Shown here piece by piece: positions 1-13,316 of a stretch of DNA of 64,000 nt. The notes under the pieces are model-generated. The model saw only the letters and a program-made list of their open reading frames with translations, searched no databases and was not told the DNA's origin. The position numbers and the translations under genes were made by a program. Positions within the stretch are counted from its first letter, which is position 1. The number at the start of each line of letters is the position of its first letter. The stretch spans positions 3,231,501 to 3,295,500 of the forward strand of contig NC_088101.1 of assembly GCF_036370855.1 (NCBI RefSeq), in the 5' to 3' direction. Source of the DNA: Dromaius novaehollandiae (lineage: Eukaryota; Chordata; Aves; Casuariiformes; Dromaiidae).

Positions 1-3000
1 ATGCCCACTCCATGCAGGCAGATGGGAAACAGTGCCAGTTAGCCTTGAACTAAACTCTTGAGCAAAAGAAACCTCCTTTTTGCTTAACACATCTTTCAAA
101 AAAAACATTCAGAGCTAATTTTAAAAACATTGAAATGAGTTGTTTCAAACTTTTGTGTGTGTGTGAGAATACAAGTGAAAGCTTACACATTTAAAAACCG
201 TTTTGAGATGTTTGCTCAGGACTGCCAACAAAATACTGAACAGCTGTATTACACATGTACCTGAAAGAAACTGTGGGATCTTTTCCTCACAAATATATGG
301 CAAAGCCATAGTTTCTGGCCTCGTTACTGTGGCTGCAGTTGATTCATTGCAGTTTTAACTTGGCAACCTAAAGCAGTATTTCAGAGACTTAAGTTGCTGG
401 AGATTTACTAAAACACTCATGTTTCTTACACAGCTAAAACTAAAGGTGGGTTTGCTGTTTCCTTCAGCAGCAGCATAATGGGATGACAAACTTCCAGTTC
501 TGCTGCCTCTGCGGAAGCACAGCTGAGCCAGCATCCCTGGCTGAGGGTACTCAGGACACTCCATCAGATGGCCCAGCAGCAGCTGGAAGAGGTGTGTGAG
601 TCAGTCCCGGTGCCTCGCTCTGAGATCTCTGCACTGCCTTTGGAGGAGATTTTGTAGGGGACTGGTCGGCTTCAAACTTGCAGGACTAGAGCTTAGCAAA
701 ATCAGGGATTTCAGTTGCTTGGGAGAGGCACAGCGTTCAGTTGGAGCTAACTGGAAACAATTACCTTTTTTTGCTTTTTCAAGCAAAATGTCATTTCAGC
801 TTAATTTGAAGCATTCTCTTCAACAACCACCAAGAGTTGCAGGTTGCTCATTTGAGGGTTACTGTTTTAGGCTGTAGTGTTTGTGTGCAAACATTTCCTT
901 TTGAACCCGTTGACATACAGCTCTTCAGCACGTCTGATTTTTGTGTCCCTCTTTTCTAGGCAAAATGGTGGCCGAGACAACCGACATTTGTTCTTTCCAT
1001 CCTACCACGTAGTCATCAAACTGCTGGGCCTTGGGTTGGAGAAGAGGAGCAGAGGATTGATTTAGGATGTATCTACACTGAAGTACCGAGTGCAGTCTAG
1101 CTACAGGAGTCCGTAACTTTCCTTTTTTTCTGGTATGTACATGCAGTATGGACACACCTATAGCTGTTTTTCAGCTTCTATTGAACACCTTTAGGCAAGT
1201 GTCTATGGGTCTTCTGTGGAGCTGCCTCAAGGCTACGTGTAGGGTGAGTACAACCCGTAACAGTCCTGCTACATGCAGTAAGTGGTCATGTAACAAAAGC
1301 AGCTCAGGGTTTTTGCTAATTGTGCTGGGCACAGAATGGCAAATCACTGAGAGGTGGCAGTTGTCCTGGTGAGCTTGCAGCCCAAGTAAGGTGGTGTGAG
1401 GGCAGTTGTGCTCACCTGTTCTCCTGGAGTTGAGTTTGAGCTGGGTGCACAGAGAAATGTGGTTGACAGAACTGTAAGGTTGCTTTTCCTAAATGTTAGA
1501 AATCCCTCTCAATAGATACAGGGAAGCTGGGGTTGTTGTACAGCCCCCTGTATTGATACAGTGGCATTTTTAACATTTAAACAACAGTTTAATTTTTCTG
1601 GGGAGAAAGCAAAGTGAACCTTCAAAAAATGCAGATGGAAGGCTTGCACTTGTATAAAATGAACGCGTGCTCTGAATCATTGGAGAAAACCTATATTTTC
1701 TTGACAATTATAACAATATTAGGTAGCAGTGAAGGTTTCCAAGGCAACCTGGCTACGGGTGCATTCATGTGGAGTGTGTGTGACTACCTGCTTTGTCAAA
1801 CCATTGGATGGATGTCAGGAGGTGATGTGTGTATGTACATGGTGGGGGTTACATGTCATTTCATCAACCTACACTAGGAACACTCTTTAAAAGAGGACTT
1901 ATTTTTTTGGAGTATGTCTGATTGCACCATCTCACTGCTTTTGTTTCTCGAATATGCAAGACAAACGTATTAAAGCCAGGCTGAGGGAAGCTTGCTGGTG
2001 AGGAGACCCTCAGTTAGGGAGGAGGCCTTCTAGGCAAGTTAGCATAGCATCTGCTCATAGATTCTCTGCCAGTGTAAATAAATGTACATATTTGCCCCGA
2101 GTAAGCACTCTTCTTCCTTTGGTGCGAAGACTGACACCAGCCTGGATTTCCTGAGGTGCTAACGTGAAGGGGCCTTTTCAACACCTGAGGTCTCTCACCC
2201 TCTGCTGCAGTGCTTGGTCCTGTCTTGCTTTTGTCTGTCCCTCCCTATTCCTCTCTGCCTCATCTCCGTTTTGTTGACAGGAGCTTTCCTAACTTCCCCG
2301 GCCTTCCTGCAAAGCACAGACAGTGCAAAATACAGCGTGGTCTCTCATATGTTGTTCTTCAGGCTGTCTCTCTTGTTCCCTCAGAGGAGTCATTGTATTT
2401 AAATGTCATGTGAGGATCCCCACTGTCGATCTCCAGGGTAGTCACTTCCATGTCTTTGACCTTTAAAAAATTCTAAGAGTCACAGACAAAATTGGTTTAG
2501 AAAAAAATGGCAGGTCTGCTGAATACCTGATCTCCATGACAGGAAAACAAAAAAAAACGCATCCCTGCTCCTCTCCCTCAAGAGAACTGAGAGAGGAATA
2601 TGGCTTCTTCTGGGGTCAAACTCATCAGTCCTGATTGCTTTCCAGATCATGGAGGCAGGTGGGGCGCAGCTGTGATGTAGAGCAGCCAGTTACTCATTTT
2701 AACTGGTTGGATAAGCTGAGCTTGCAGGTTTGTGCTGATATCACAGCAAAGCAGGTCACTGAAGGATATAACCATACGCTGAGATTAGGCTCAGCTTTTC
2801 TACTGTTCTTTAATAGAACTCCCCTTTCTGAATTAGTTTTGCTTAGAAAGGGTAGGGAGGATTCCCAATTATCTTTCTGTAAACCAAAAATATTATAGTA
2901 TTGAGCTCACTGGAACTTGCAACTTCTCCTGCGAGTTAACCGGTCACAAGACGCATACAAAGGAGTAAGTAGTCAGCTATTGAGAACTGCCTGCATGATC

Positions 3001-4033
3001 CCTTTCAGCTCTGGCATGAGGACTCCAAACACACTGAAACTCTTGCGACATGCGCAGCTGCATTCCCAGCCCCATGCTGCTTTTGGAGTAGCCATGGAGG
3101 CTGCTGTGTGCAATGAATGACAGTCACACCCTGAGCACTCGGAAGGAAGCTTGAGTGAAAAATTAAAAAACTGGGATTTTTTATTTAAATTTTTTTTCCT
3201 AACCGTTGCTTTTACAGTGGATTGCAAAATGTACTCTGTGCATACAGATGTGCTCACAGCTAGCCAGAACTCGATAGTGAGCACTTTTGTGCTTACAGCT
3301 GGGTTCAGATTTGTACAGTGCCAGTGCTGTGTCCTTCTCCCTGCGCCAATGTGTACACTGCCATCCAGAGGAGTGATGGCAGCATGTGCAGATATACCCA
3401 AGCCAGCTGTCATCTCGCTGTCATGATAGAAGTAGCAGTGAAGCTACGGTAACAAAAAGGCTTTGCAGCCGGCTGCCTGGAGCTCGCAGAATGGGGCTGT
3501 GCTGCTCTCCGCACCTGAAGCGGCTGAGCCCTGGCTGGCCCAATTAGGTATGCGTGCTGCACCACAACCACAGTGCAGACATCAGGGAGTCTGCAAAAGA
3601 GATCATCATTCCCCCCTCCCTGCCCCCCAATAAAAGAATTGTTCAAGCAATTGCCAAAGCTGTGCAGGCAGGAAATAGGGGAGGATGCAAATCAGGAACC
3701 CACTCAAGTGGCTGAGCCAGGAAAATGTGCTCAGCTGCTTTCACTGGGATTTTCCACCAGCTTTGCTGTCCTGAAATTCTGGGAATAAGCCAGTTTTTCT
3801 GCATGTGGGCAGGGAAAGAAGAAGACGCTCAGAAACAGCCTGCCCAGAGATCAGAGCCTGCATGTATGAAGAAGGGCAAACTTGGTTGTTTGTACACAAG
3901 TTAGTGTAACCTGAAAGCTAGGCCTCCCCCTGGCAAACAGGACAACCCTCATCCACCCCGAACAACACTTATTCTCAGGGGTTTGGAGGCTTGAGACTAT
4001 TTCTTCTGTATAGGGGTATAAATTTTATATGAC
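1..4033. other. non-coding stretch, no gene recognised
   Basis: Both strands were read. Open frames are short (at most about 150 codons), overlap each other on opposite strands and show no recognisable domain, signal peptide or splice-site-bounded exon. The only simple repeat is a GT run of about eleven bases at 155-165. No transposon was recognised. I see nothing else to annotate. Confidence 0.6.
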
Positions 4034-4105
4034 TAGAGGATAAGCTCAGCAGTAAAGGCACTTACCTAGGATTTATGAGACCAAAGTTCACATCTTTGCT
4101 TTTAA
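4034..4105 (+). repeat. MIR-like tRNA-derived SINE head, old
   Basis: The stretch resembles the tRNA-derived head of amniote MIR/CORE SINEs. An A-box-like segment (AAGCTCAGCAGT) is followed by the typical 'GCACTTACCTAGGAT' linker. A decayed B-box-like segment (AAGTTCACATC, compare GGTTCRANNCC) follows at about 4084-4094. The downstream core is no longer recognisable. Such elements were RNA polymerase III transcribed when active. This copy is too degraded to be functional. Confidence 0.6.
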
Positions 4106-5159
4106 AAGTAACTGTACATGCAGAGGTCAAGGAGGAGAGCTGGGGAGAGACTTGCACGGGATGGCCAACAGCCTTTTGGGGCCTTGCCCTGCTCCAAAGT
4201 ATGGCCTTGACATCCAGGTCTGTCATGGTGCAAGTGACTACCCTGACTACCACAATGCACTGTATGTATGGGTTGTTTGTTGTGAGGCACCTGTGTTTCG
4301 AGAGATGAAGCTGTCTGCACATTTAGAGCATGGGCGGGCTTCTCAGTCAGCTGAAGGTTTCTCGCTGGGGATGGAGCAAAGAGAGCAAAGATAGATGTTG
4401 TTACAGGTGGGCCAAACCTGACAGTTCCTCTCAAGGCTAAGGAGAGAGAGGTGAAAGGGAGGAATGGGAAAGAAGGCCAGGGAGGAGCCCTAGGCACTCA
4501 AGCCTACTCTTCCAGGCAACACCAGGAAGATGGCTTCCTCAGTGGTGGTCTCAGAAGCTAGCCCAGCTTCCCACAGCTCTGTCATGGACCAGGGGTTCTG
4601 GGGACAGGGCCATGTTGCCATCCCCAGAAGGCCGTTGCTGTCAGCCACTGTGTAATTTGCCCAGTGTCAGCCGTGCCCAGCTAGGTAGGCCTCATTTGAG
4701 AAGCTTATCTCCTGGGCAGTGCATCAAATTCCAGCTCCAGGAACGCTGCTAGACGTAGGAAGAGCTTGTTCTGTGATGCTTTTCAGTGCCAGAAATATGA
4801 GCATCTGCATAGTTGAGACACTGATGGCAGGCATCTAAGGGTGGCAGAAGCTCCTAAGTGGTGAATATGTGTTGTTGTGAACGTGTCATCTGGGCCTAGG
4901 TGATTCAGGCACTCCTGACACTTAAATCTTGCGTTTAATGCTCTCAACCAGCTCAAGGCTGTGCCTTATTTGGCATTTTGGTTTCCAGAAAATGTGCATC
5001 AAGCTTTCATCTCTGGAGGCAAAATCAAATGCTGGATTGAATTGCCTTTCCTTTGTACAATATGGGACACTTGACAGAGCTATAGAAACCCCATTTGAAA
5101 AATGATAGCTGTTGATTTTCTGCTTGCTGAGAATTATTAGTATTTTTCTATCCTGCAAA
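4106..5159. other. non-coding stretch, nothing recognised
   Basis: Unique-looking sequence of mixed composition. The overlapping open frames on both strands around 4.1-4.5 kb are mutually exclusive and carry no known motif. Confidence 0.55.
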
Positions 5160-5700
5160 ACCAGCTGTTAAATCAGCAAAATGCTTTGGCATTAGAGTCA
5201 TTTGGAATGTAAAAAATACTGCTTCTTGTTGTTGAGCTGCAAATGTTCGGTTGCAAAGTTAAGGGAAAATCTAAAAGGATGAATAATGATCTTAATTTGA
5301 AAGACGTTTTACAAATAAACATGCTGCAGTTGTAGCTACAAATCAGATAATTGCTGAACATTTTAAAACCCAAGAGTATAAAATTAAAAACAAAATCAAA
5401 TTTAAGTGCAAACAAATATCATGAGAATTCTAAGTAGAAGGTTCAGATTCTGTGTATTTTAATGGACCATTTCTTTACCTCAGCAACCCCAAATACTGTA
5501 CAATGGTCTTTGTTTAATCATCCAGGTTATAATATTTAAATGAGCAGGTATTTTAACATAAAATGGTTTACAGTCAGTTTTTCTATTACTGTATAGCAAT
5601 GTATCCATGAAATGCAGAAAGGTCAACCACTTCAATGAAATAACTTTTAAAAATAATTCAGTTTTACAGCCACACATAAATATATGTATTCTATTATGTC
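5160..5700. other. AT-rich block, possible conserved non-coding element
   Basis: The block is AT-rich and lacks simple repeats and transposon signatures. It contains several homeodomain-type ATTA/TAAT cores and ATTTAAAT-like strings. This texture is common in vertebrate developmental enhancers, but composition alone is weak evidence. No open frame here resembles a protein. Confidence 0.2.
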
Positions 5701-8104
5701 AAAGAATATGAAACAATATGGCTCAGTATTAAGCTACAGCTTTTGCAGGAAGGATGCATTAGCTTTAAACCGGGATATATGATCACTGAAATACATTATT
5801 TCTGCTTTGGACTTCACATTTCCAAGTGAAAGGATTTTTTTTCTCCCTATTTCCCACCTTGGGCTATTCTTCTTCCCCATTTGTAATGATCTACCTATCA
5901 GAGTACTAAAATGACTCTCTTCACCGTATATTTTGCTACCATACAATTAGGAACTGGGGGCTGTGATGGGGATTAGCAGGGAGGCCCGACACTGTCCCAG
6001 CTCTGCCATGCCAGGACAGCCCAGCCTGCTCTGAGCGATATTTTGGCAGGGTGCTCGCAGCACTGGGTGGCTGGCACCTGGCTTGGGAGTGCAGCAATGC
6101 TGTGTGGGTCACCTGGTGCTGTCTGCCACCTGGCAGTGGTTGTGGGTCAAACACTGCTGAGCGAAGCTGAGATGCTACTGTGATGCAGGGGTTGATGAGG
6201 CTCTGTGAATGTATTCCCCCTGGTGGGGTGCGACTTCTACTAGGGAGAGGATGCTTCCAGGCAAGGAGATGGGCTTAGGGTGATGCGTGTGCAGAACTGT
6301 TCATTAGAACTTCCTGAAAGGCAGAAAGAAAGGGAGAAGTGACCATGAAATATACCTTGTACACACATCTCATCTTCCTGTCTACCTATGACAAAATATG
6401 GCTAAGTATAAGCTGACCCTCTGAGAACTTCCAAATTTGTGGGCAGGTTTTGCAGCTTCTGACAAGTCTATAGTAGCTCAGATGTCTACACTGAGCTGCA
6501 GACTAGCTAGCTCCTTTTGTACAGGCTCCCAGCACATCACACTTGTCTGTGAATCCTATGAATCCCTAAGCACCAATTGTCACACAATTAACTAACATCT
6601 CTAGGCCACACTTGACCTAAATTTTATGCAAGTAATGAAAAGGGTAAGTGTATTTCTGAGGAGCACTTGTTCACAGAGTCTGGAGACAGAAGTAAGGTAA
6701 AAGCATTCCCATTCCTGAAACATCTTTCCTCTGAAGCAATCAATAAGTTTAATTAGAATGATTAGGAATGAACTATGAAAGCAACAAGTTTAGTACCAGA
6801 TAAATTAGGGAAACATTGGAACAAGAGATTTATGTATGGCATTTCTAACAGATAACCTGATGTAGGTAATTGCCAGTGCCTTTTGTTATGAAGTGGAGGA
6901 GTGCATGCATGAGAAGTTTGCAGCAGTGGAAAGAAAGTCCATTGTAATCCATCAGTTTCACACACTGTAACTGTAGTCTAGATAAGTAGTTCTGGGTATA
7001 ACACACCTCCCTGCCTCAGCTTTGAGAAATAGAGGCCTCATTCTGTGCTGACTAGCCCCTGAGGTCAATGAGTAACTTGCTGATTTGATACAATGCTAAC
7101 TAGTTTGGTTGCAAATCACTATGCCTAGCATGCTGTCAAGGAAAACCACTTTTCCATTCCTTCTACTAAAGAAGGAAATGCACTCCAGCAATCCTTTTTT
7201 GCATACTGCTTGGGAAAGGAGAAAATTCCAAAATGCAGAGACAGCCCGAGAGTCATCCTACCGAAGTTAGAAGTCTGGTTGGCATAGGAGAAAGAATGGC
7301 ACTTCCAGATGCTCACCAACAGCGTGATTGCCCTCTGGAGATACCTGTCTCTCTTTGTTGACCATGAAGGCCCTCCGAAAGTAGGTGCCGTGAATGTAGG
7401 CTAGTCTATTTGTGAAGTTTCAGAAAACATTTTGAGCATTTCAGCAGAGCTGTCTCACTGGACTGTGTCATGCAGGATATTCCTGTGCCCATTTCAGCTC
7501 ATATTAGTATTAACGTGAGCTCCACATGGTTTCAAGTAGGTCACAACTCTCTCATTCCCTCTTGCTGGCAAGCTAGACCATGCCTCTCCACAGAGACATA
7601 TTCACTGCAGGTGCTTAAATATATATATTTTTAAAGAAGCAGGCTCTCAAATGGCAGACAAGCTTAGTTGTAAGGTGTTGAGGCTTCCACACTATGGATC
7701 ATTTATAACTGCAGTCATGGAAAAGGGATTTCAAGAAAACATTTTATTTCCAAGTTGGATTTTATTTATGGTACGACTGCTATTATATTTGAAGTTGAAC
7801 ATATTCTTAAGAGCTTTGTTCAGTTGGAGTTATAGTGATAAGTGATAGAGCTGAGAGAAGCTTTCTTAGCAAACTTTATGAAAAATGGTATAGATCTGTT
7901 GATACCTGAATGTTTTGTGGGCACAACCTGTTTGTTATTTTGATGCATTAAAAAAAACATGCTTTGAAGCACTGAATTTCAACATTTTGTTAACTGAAAC
8001 ATCTGAACTTTCAGTTTAAAGCAGCTGTTCATTTCAAAGTTGTTTTTAACTTAACTGAAAAGCTTAAAATTGAAACAAAACATTAGAATTTTATTACTGT
8101 GAGG
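5701..8104. other. non-coding stretch, nothing recognised
   Basis: No coding exon, RNA gene or well-preserved repeat was recognised. There is a short AT dinucleotide run near 7619-7630. Confidence 0.55.
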
Positions 8105-8504
8105 AAAGGGTTTAGTTAGTTTGGAGGAGAGACAGAACCAGATTACTTAGTCTAGAGGACGGAAGATGATAAAGATGTCCCTAAATAAATAAAAAGCTGC
8201 TACAGTGAGGAAGGTAATTAATCTGCTCTCCATGTTCAGGGATTGATAGAAGTAGTAATGAGACTCCAATTGCAAAGCAAAAAAAGAAAATCAAACTAAG
8301 CATTAGGAAAAACTTTCTACTGATAAGATTAGCATTTGGAAGAGACTTCCTGACCAGAGCAGGGAGTCTTATCTCCACCAGGAGACACCAACCTTATTGG
8401 CACCTGCCAGGATAACAGAAAGGTCAGGTAACAGAAATGTCCTGTCTTGAGGACTGGATGATCTCTTGGGTCTCTCCAAATCTTGGGATTTTCTATAATG
8501 CTGT
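8105..8504 (+). mobile_element. CR1 LINE, 5'-truncated 3' end
   Basis: The order of diverged segments follows the 3' untranslated part of amniote CR1. A 'TTTAGTTAGTTTGGAGGAGAG' type start is followed by a decayed middle. 'GCATTAGGAAAAACTTTCTA' lies near 8300, and a segment reading roughly 'AGAGACTTCCTGACCAGAGC' lies near 8340. The terminal 'GGATGATCTCTTGGGTCTC' block follows near 8456, with an ATTTTCTATAATG tail at the end, where CR1 normally carries short ATTCTATG-type repeats. The copy is 5'-truncated, as almost all CR1 insertions are. It contains no reverse-transcriptase reading frame and cannot move. Divergence indicates an old insertion. Confidence 0.82.
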
Positions 8505-10127
8505 GAGGGGTCTTCTTGGTTTCATTTTTTTAATAAAACAGCACTCAAATGGAAACGGTCTGATAAGAGTTTGTACATATATCAAACAGACCCTCAAAGG
8601 AGAGTTTCCTTTAGACAGTACTGGTTTTGGCAGGCTGGTGTGACTGCCCCCAGCCTTTGCGCATGCCTTGCTCATACGCAGTATGCATGTGCTCAGACAC
8701 AGATGGGGCTGGCAGAGGCGAAATATTTCTTTTAATCCTTCTAAGAATTTACAAATGAAGTTGTGATTATAGAACTGTAAAAAGGAATTACCACAGAGGA
8801 ATTTCCAGATGGTCATGAAGAATAACTAGTGAAGAGTGAACAGCAAAGGTTGAGCTATTTACCCAAATACAGTTCTCTCTTCTCTTTGTTTCCAGTTTGT
8901 GAGCCCTTCCTCTTGTTCTGTCTTCCAGCCCATGCAAGAATTTCTTTTTTCAATACAGTCACAACTGCCTGGTAGTTGATGTTCTTGTCCAGAGTTGGTA
9001 ATACCCTTCTAAATCTAATTTCTTTGGAAAATAAAATGTATGGAATCTGTTTCGGGGGATGTCTGTTCTCCACTGTGCAAAATGACTTTTGAATTGTTTG
9101 GCTGGTGGTAAGCCTGTTTGATAGAGAAGCTTCTGTACTGTTCTTTGGCATGTCCCATAAAGCAGGTTGAAGGCCACATGAGGTCCACCTTGCCTTTCAG
9201 TAGTAGCAGTATCTAAAAAGTTGGCTCTAGGATGACCCAGCAGATCAGCCTGTTGTAAGCAGGAGGCTTGCAACATTTCCAAAAAAGTATTTACCTATAC
9301 TGTGGACAGATCCTCTTGCCAACCTGCAGCTCTCTCATCTTTCCTCCCTTAAGGAGGTGCCAAGTTTTTCTTAGAAAGCTCTTGACAGCCCCTGCCAAAA
9401 GGCTTGGGGGGAGAGGGGTAACTGCCTACATTTAGGGCTACCTGTGACCTTACTAGGGATGATCCAGGCTGGTGTTGTACAGCCTAGGTTTCACAGTGCT
9501 CCCAGCAATGCCCAATAAAGCACAGCATTAGTGCAGCCCAAGGTCTTGTGATCCTGTGGAAGTATGTAGTGAATATAGAGCCCCAGCTGAGGGAGAGGAG
9601 CCAGACAAAATTGCATTTTTATTTTCAACAGCAATGACCTAAACTAAAAATATTTTTTCATGGAAATAGTTTCTCTGTTAAATTTCAAACTTGGCAAGAA
9701 TACGACTTTTTTTCAGCACAAAAACTTTAATAAGATCTTTGAACTTGTGGTGGTAATGAAGGGAATGCATCTGTACAGAAAGTTGGGCATAGAAATATTC
9801 CCTTCACAAAGCAAGCAGTCTTTTCTAGAGGTTCTTGTGTGTTCTGTATCCATTCATCTCCAACTGTTTTCTGATGTGACATAGGTTTCCAAATGAATAT
9901 AATAAAAGAAAAAGAAAGCCTTTGCAGTGAAGTGGAAGGATTTCCTGTAGTCAAAGCAGTATATATTTATCTACTTATTTAATGGAATATAGTTTTAGAG
10001 GAAGAGAAAATGAAGATTCACAAGAAATTCATGCAATTCTGTGTGACAGGATATGAGAACAAATGACTGCTGATACCCTCTTAGGTTAATTACTGTACAG
10101 TGAGTGACCCTCTGCTTTGAAGCAACA
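8505..10127. other. non-coding stretch, nothing recognised
   Basis: Overlapping short open frames on the minus strand (about 8.5-9.3 kb) show no domain. No transposon signature was seen. Confidence 0.55.
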
Positions 10128-10242
10128 CAGTATGTTTAATCTGAGAATGCCCTATGACTGCCTTTTCATGTTGCCTCAGTGGGCCTCAGTATGTTTAATC
10201 TGAGAATGCCCTATGACTGCCTTTTCATGTTGCCTCAGTGGG
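10128..10242. repeat. exact 59-bp tandem duplication
   Basis: The 59-bp unit at 10128-10186 is repeated immediately at 10187-10242. The second copy lacks only the last three bases before sequence diverges. I found no mismatch between the copies. Each copy begins CAGTATGTTTAATCTGAG. The unit does not match a transposon I know. Identity in otherwise neutral-looking DNA implies a very recent event or an assembly artefact. Confidence 0.95.
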
Positions 10243-13200
10243 ACTTTGAATTGTTACTTACGCATGGTGGGTGATACTTGTTTCAGAGCCGTCTAAGTGA
10301 TTTAGAGGCAGCAGTTTTTAGATGCAACAGTTTTAGCATGTTGCTGAATCTAATGCCTGTAGATGATTTTGTCATGGTGCAGGTTACAGCTGTTTCTTGA
10401 CATTCCAGCCATTAGTTGAAATAATCCCTGACTCCCTTTTCCAATCAAAGCTTGCAAATCCTTATTTGGTGTCTGCACAGTGGTTTAGAGTTTTTTGGAC
10501 ATGCTGAGCACTGGACATAACTTCCTGAGGTCACCATGAGATCCTGATGGGATTTGTAATCTAACTGGAGGTTTCTGTATTTGACAGAGTGGCCAAATTC
10601 TGTGTTTGTTCCAGGTGGTCCTCTGGGAGATGATCCCAAGGATGGAAGATGTTAGTCAAATCAGTGGGATGATACTTGTTGTCATCACTCCTTCAGATCA
10701 GGCCTGTAGAAAATGGTCAGAAATCAAGAACCTCAAAGAGGGTGGGAATTGTTGTTGCTGAAGATTGTACTGGATTGCAGTCTTTTGCATTGCAGGATTT
10801 AACTAGGGGATGTCTTCAAAGGCATTTACAAGTCCACATTCCTATTGACTTTTCTTGGAAATTAGATACTGTTATCTAAGAAAAAATCATGCCTTTATGA
10901 TCTGAATGGAGCAAGGTTGTTCCAGTCCTAAAAGACACGCTACTGTCACAGCATCAAGTTTCCCCCACGTTAAAATAACACTGACAGAACAATATATGTT
11001 ACAGCAGGGCTGAGCAGGTTCTTGTTCACTTCACTGAGCAGTCACAAGACAAGGGGAATTTCTGCAACTTATTCTATGGTTCTTCAGTATCCACTTGGCT
11101 TGTGTTCAACTTGTTTTTTCATTAGGTTTTGTGCTGTCACATCACAATGTTGTTCACAACCAGCTGATGCTATTTAAATCTTCTTGCTATGGAAGACTGC
11201 AGGGTGGTTTCTGTTCCCTTTTCAACCTCTTTTCTGGGAAATTCTGCTTCTGCAATGCCCTGTCTCTCATTTATTACCATACCACTCATGGCTCTATTTT
11301 ATATTGTCTCACATCCCTGTGGTGCAGTATCGCATCCACAGTAAGTAAGGGTGCGACTGAATTTACATCACCTTCTAATGATGGGAGCAGGGTGAGAAAG
11401 AAAGAGAATGCTCTGTGTGCCTTGCTCATTCAAGCAAAATGAAATCTGTGTACACAAAATGATGTTACTTCAGCATTTTCTTTGGGCTTTGCTCTTTTCT
11501 TGCATCCCAGCCATCTGGGAACTATTAGAAGAACTTTCACTGTAGAGGTCAAAATGCATTTGTTTCCAGGTAGAGCAGTACAAGTTTACCTTGCAGGATT
11601 GTAGATTAGCTTTCAATCTACATCCCACATACGAAATCTGTGCAAGGAGAGTGTATTAACTGTTCCATCAAAGTGCTCTGCTTTCCAGTGTGCGAGTCTT
11701 TCCATTGCTTTCTCTCTGCTCTCAGGGCTGATACCGTGCTGCTGGTTAATACCGGTAAAAGTTATTTCTCTTGCACCTTTCTCCATCATATCCTTGGACT
11801 TGCAGTCTAAGCCTAGCTTACAGACTTTAAAACTAACCTTAAATATCCATGAAAAAAACATTTAAAATATAATGCAGTGGTCTCTCTGTGTCTTTTATAG
11901 CTTTAGTTTGAGGAATTTGTTTGTCATTTAAAATTTTAACTCTTTTTTATGGGGATTATTCTATTGAGATTTTTTTAATGAGGCTTTAAAACTAAATATT
12001 CTTTGAACTCATAAAACTCACCTCTCTGAAAGAAGGCATGAGGCTCAAATTATACATAGGCACAGAAGGACTCAACTCTGGCAAAGAAATGCTCTTAACA
12101 GCCCTTCCCATGCAGAATGGCTAACCTGCTAAAATCATACTTATCAGCTCATACAAATGAGCAGATAGAGTTCAGTAAAATATAGGATTTTCTGATCAAT
12201 TGCCAGCATTTCCATGGAAATGACAAAGATTTTGCTACTCAGGCTATTTCTGTGTATCCTTTGTGTCACTTCTATATACTCTTCTTTTCAAGTTGTACTC
12301 CTGTGAAAGATTTTACTAGCTGGAAATCATGATGTCTTGTTTGAGGAGGGTTTCTGTAAAGACCGTCTTCTGATGCTGATCACACCTTGGCACAGTACAG
12401 CTCTATTGTTAAATCTAGATCTTAGTCTTGCGTACACATTAGGCCAGGGTTGAAGATGCATACTATAAAAGATAATTTTGCATTAATCGGATGGGAAAAA
12501 GGAAAAGATGGAGGATGGCATTCACTAGTAAATTAAGAATAACCTCCACTGGCCTTGAAAACTGCCTTTATGTATATACATATATACAATATTACCACTG
12601 GTTTTCTTTTTGTACCTGGAAAATTTCTTCATGCTATTTTTTTTCTTCTCCATTTTCATAGAACAGTCCTGCAAGAATTCTAGTAGTGACTCCTAATTCC
12701 TCTAGAAATTAGGGCCTGAGACTGGTCGTTTAAAACTGTGGAATAGTGTAGTGTGTTACAAGCTTTAGTGTGTTATAGAGGTTTTTGTTTGGGTGGACAT
12801 TTTCAAAACAAACTCTTTGATCTGTAGTAAAAAGTTTCCAGCGTGTTAGGAGGCAGCAAAACATCATTATTTACAATGAGAAAAAAAGAAAAGCTGCTAT
12901 TTTGGCCAGTACTCAAAACAAGTAAAGGGGATTGCACAAGAATTTTTCGCACTTTAAGAAGCCTGGAAGAAGTAATCAATGGTATCTGCTGGAAATGATG
13001 GGGACAGGGAATCAATCAGCCACATCAACTGTTTGTGCCCTGCATCCTCTAGTTTTGCTTCCCCGATGCATGAATGCAAACATCATACACCTTGCAATCC
13101 TGCTTCCACACCATGTTCCTAGCATGGAGGATTCTTTCTAGGATATGTATTGGTGTTCCAAAGAGAGCTAGAAGTTGGTGGGATTTGATGAGTATTTTGC

Positions 13201-13281
13201 TGCTGAATTCAAAGGGTTTTGGTTTGTGTCCTAGCTTTCCTGTGCTGTCCCTTTGAATCAACCCCATCAGCTGGTGAGCAA
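10243..13281. other. non-coding stretch, nothing recognised
   Basis: No gene or intact repeat was recognised. There is a TATATA-rich near-palindrome around 12570-12590. Confidence 0.55.
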
Positions 13282-13316
13282 GTGTGCGTGTGTGTGTGGG
13301 GGGGGGGGGGGGGGGG
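13282..13316. repeat. compound microsatellite: GT run followed by G19
   Basis: A GT-rich run (13282-13297) leads directly into 19 consecutive G at 13298-13316. Such runs are length-unstable and prone to sequencing error, so the exact G count should not be trusted. Confidence 0.9.
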
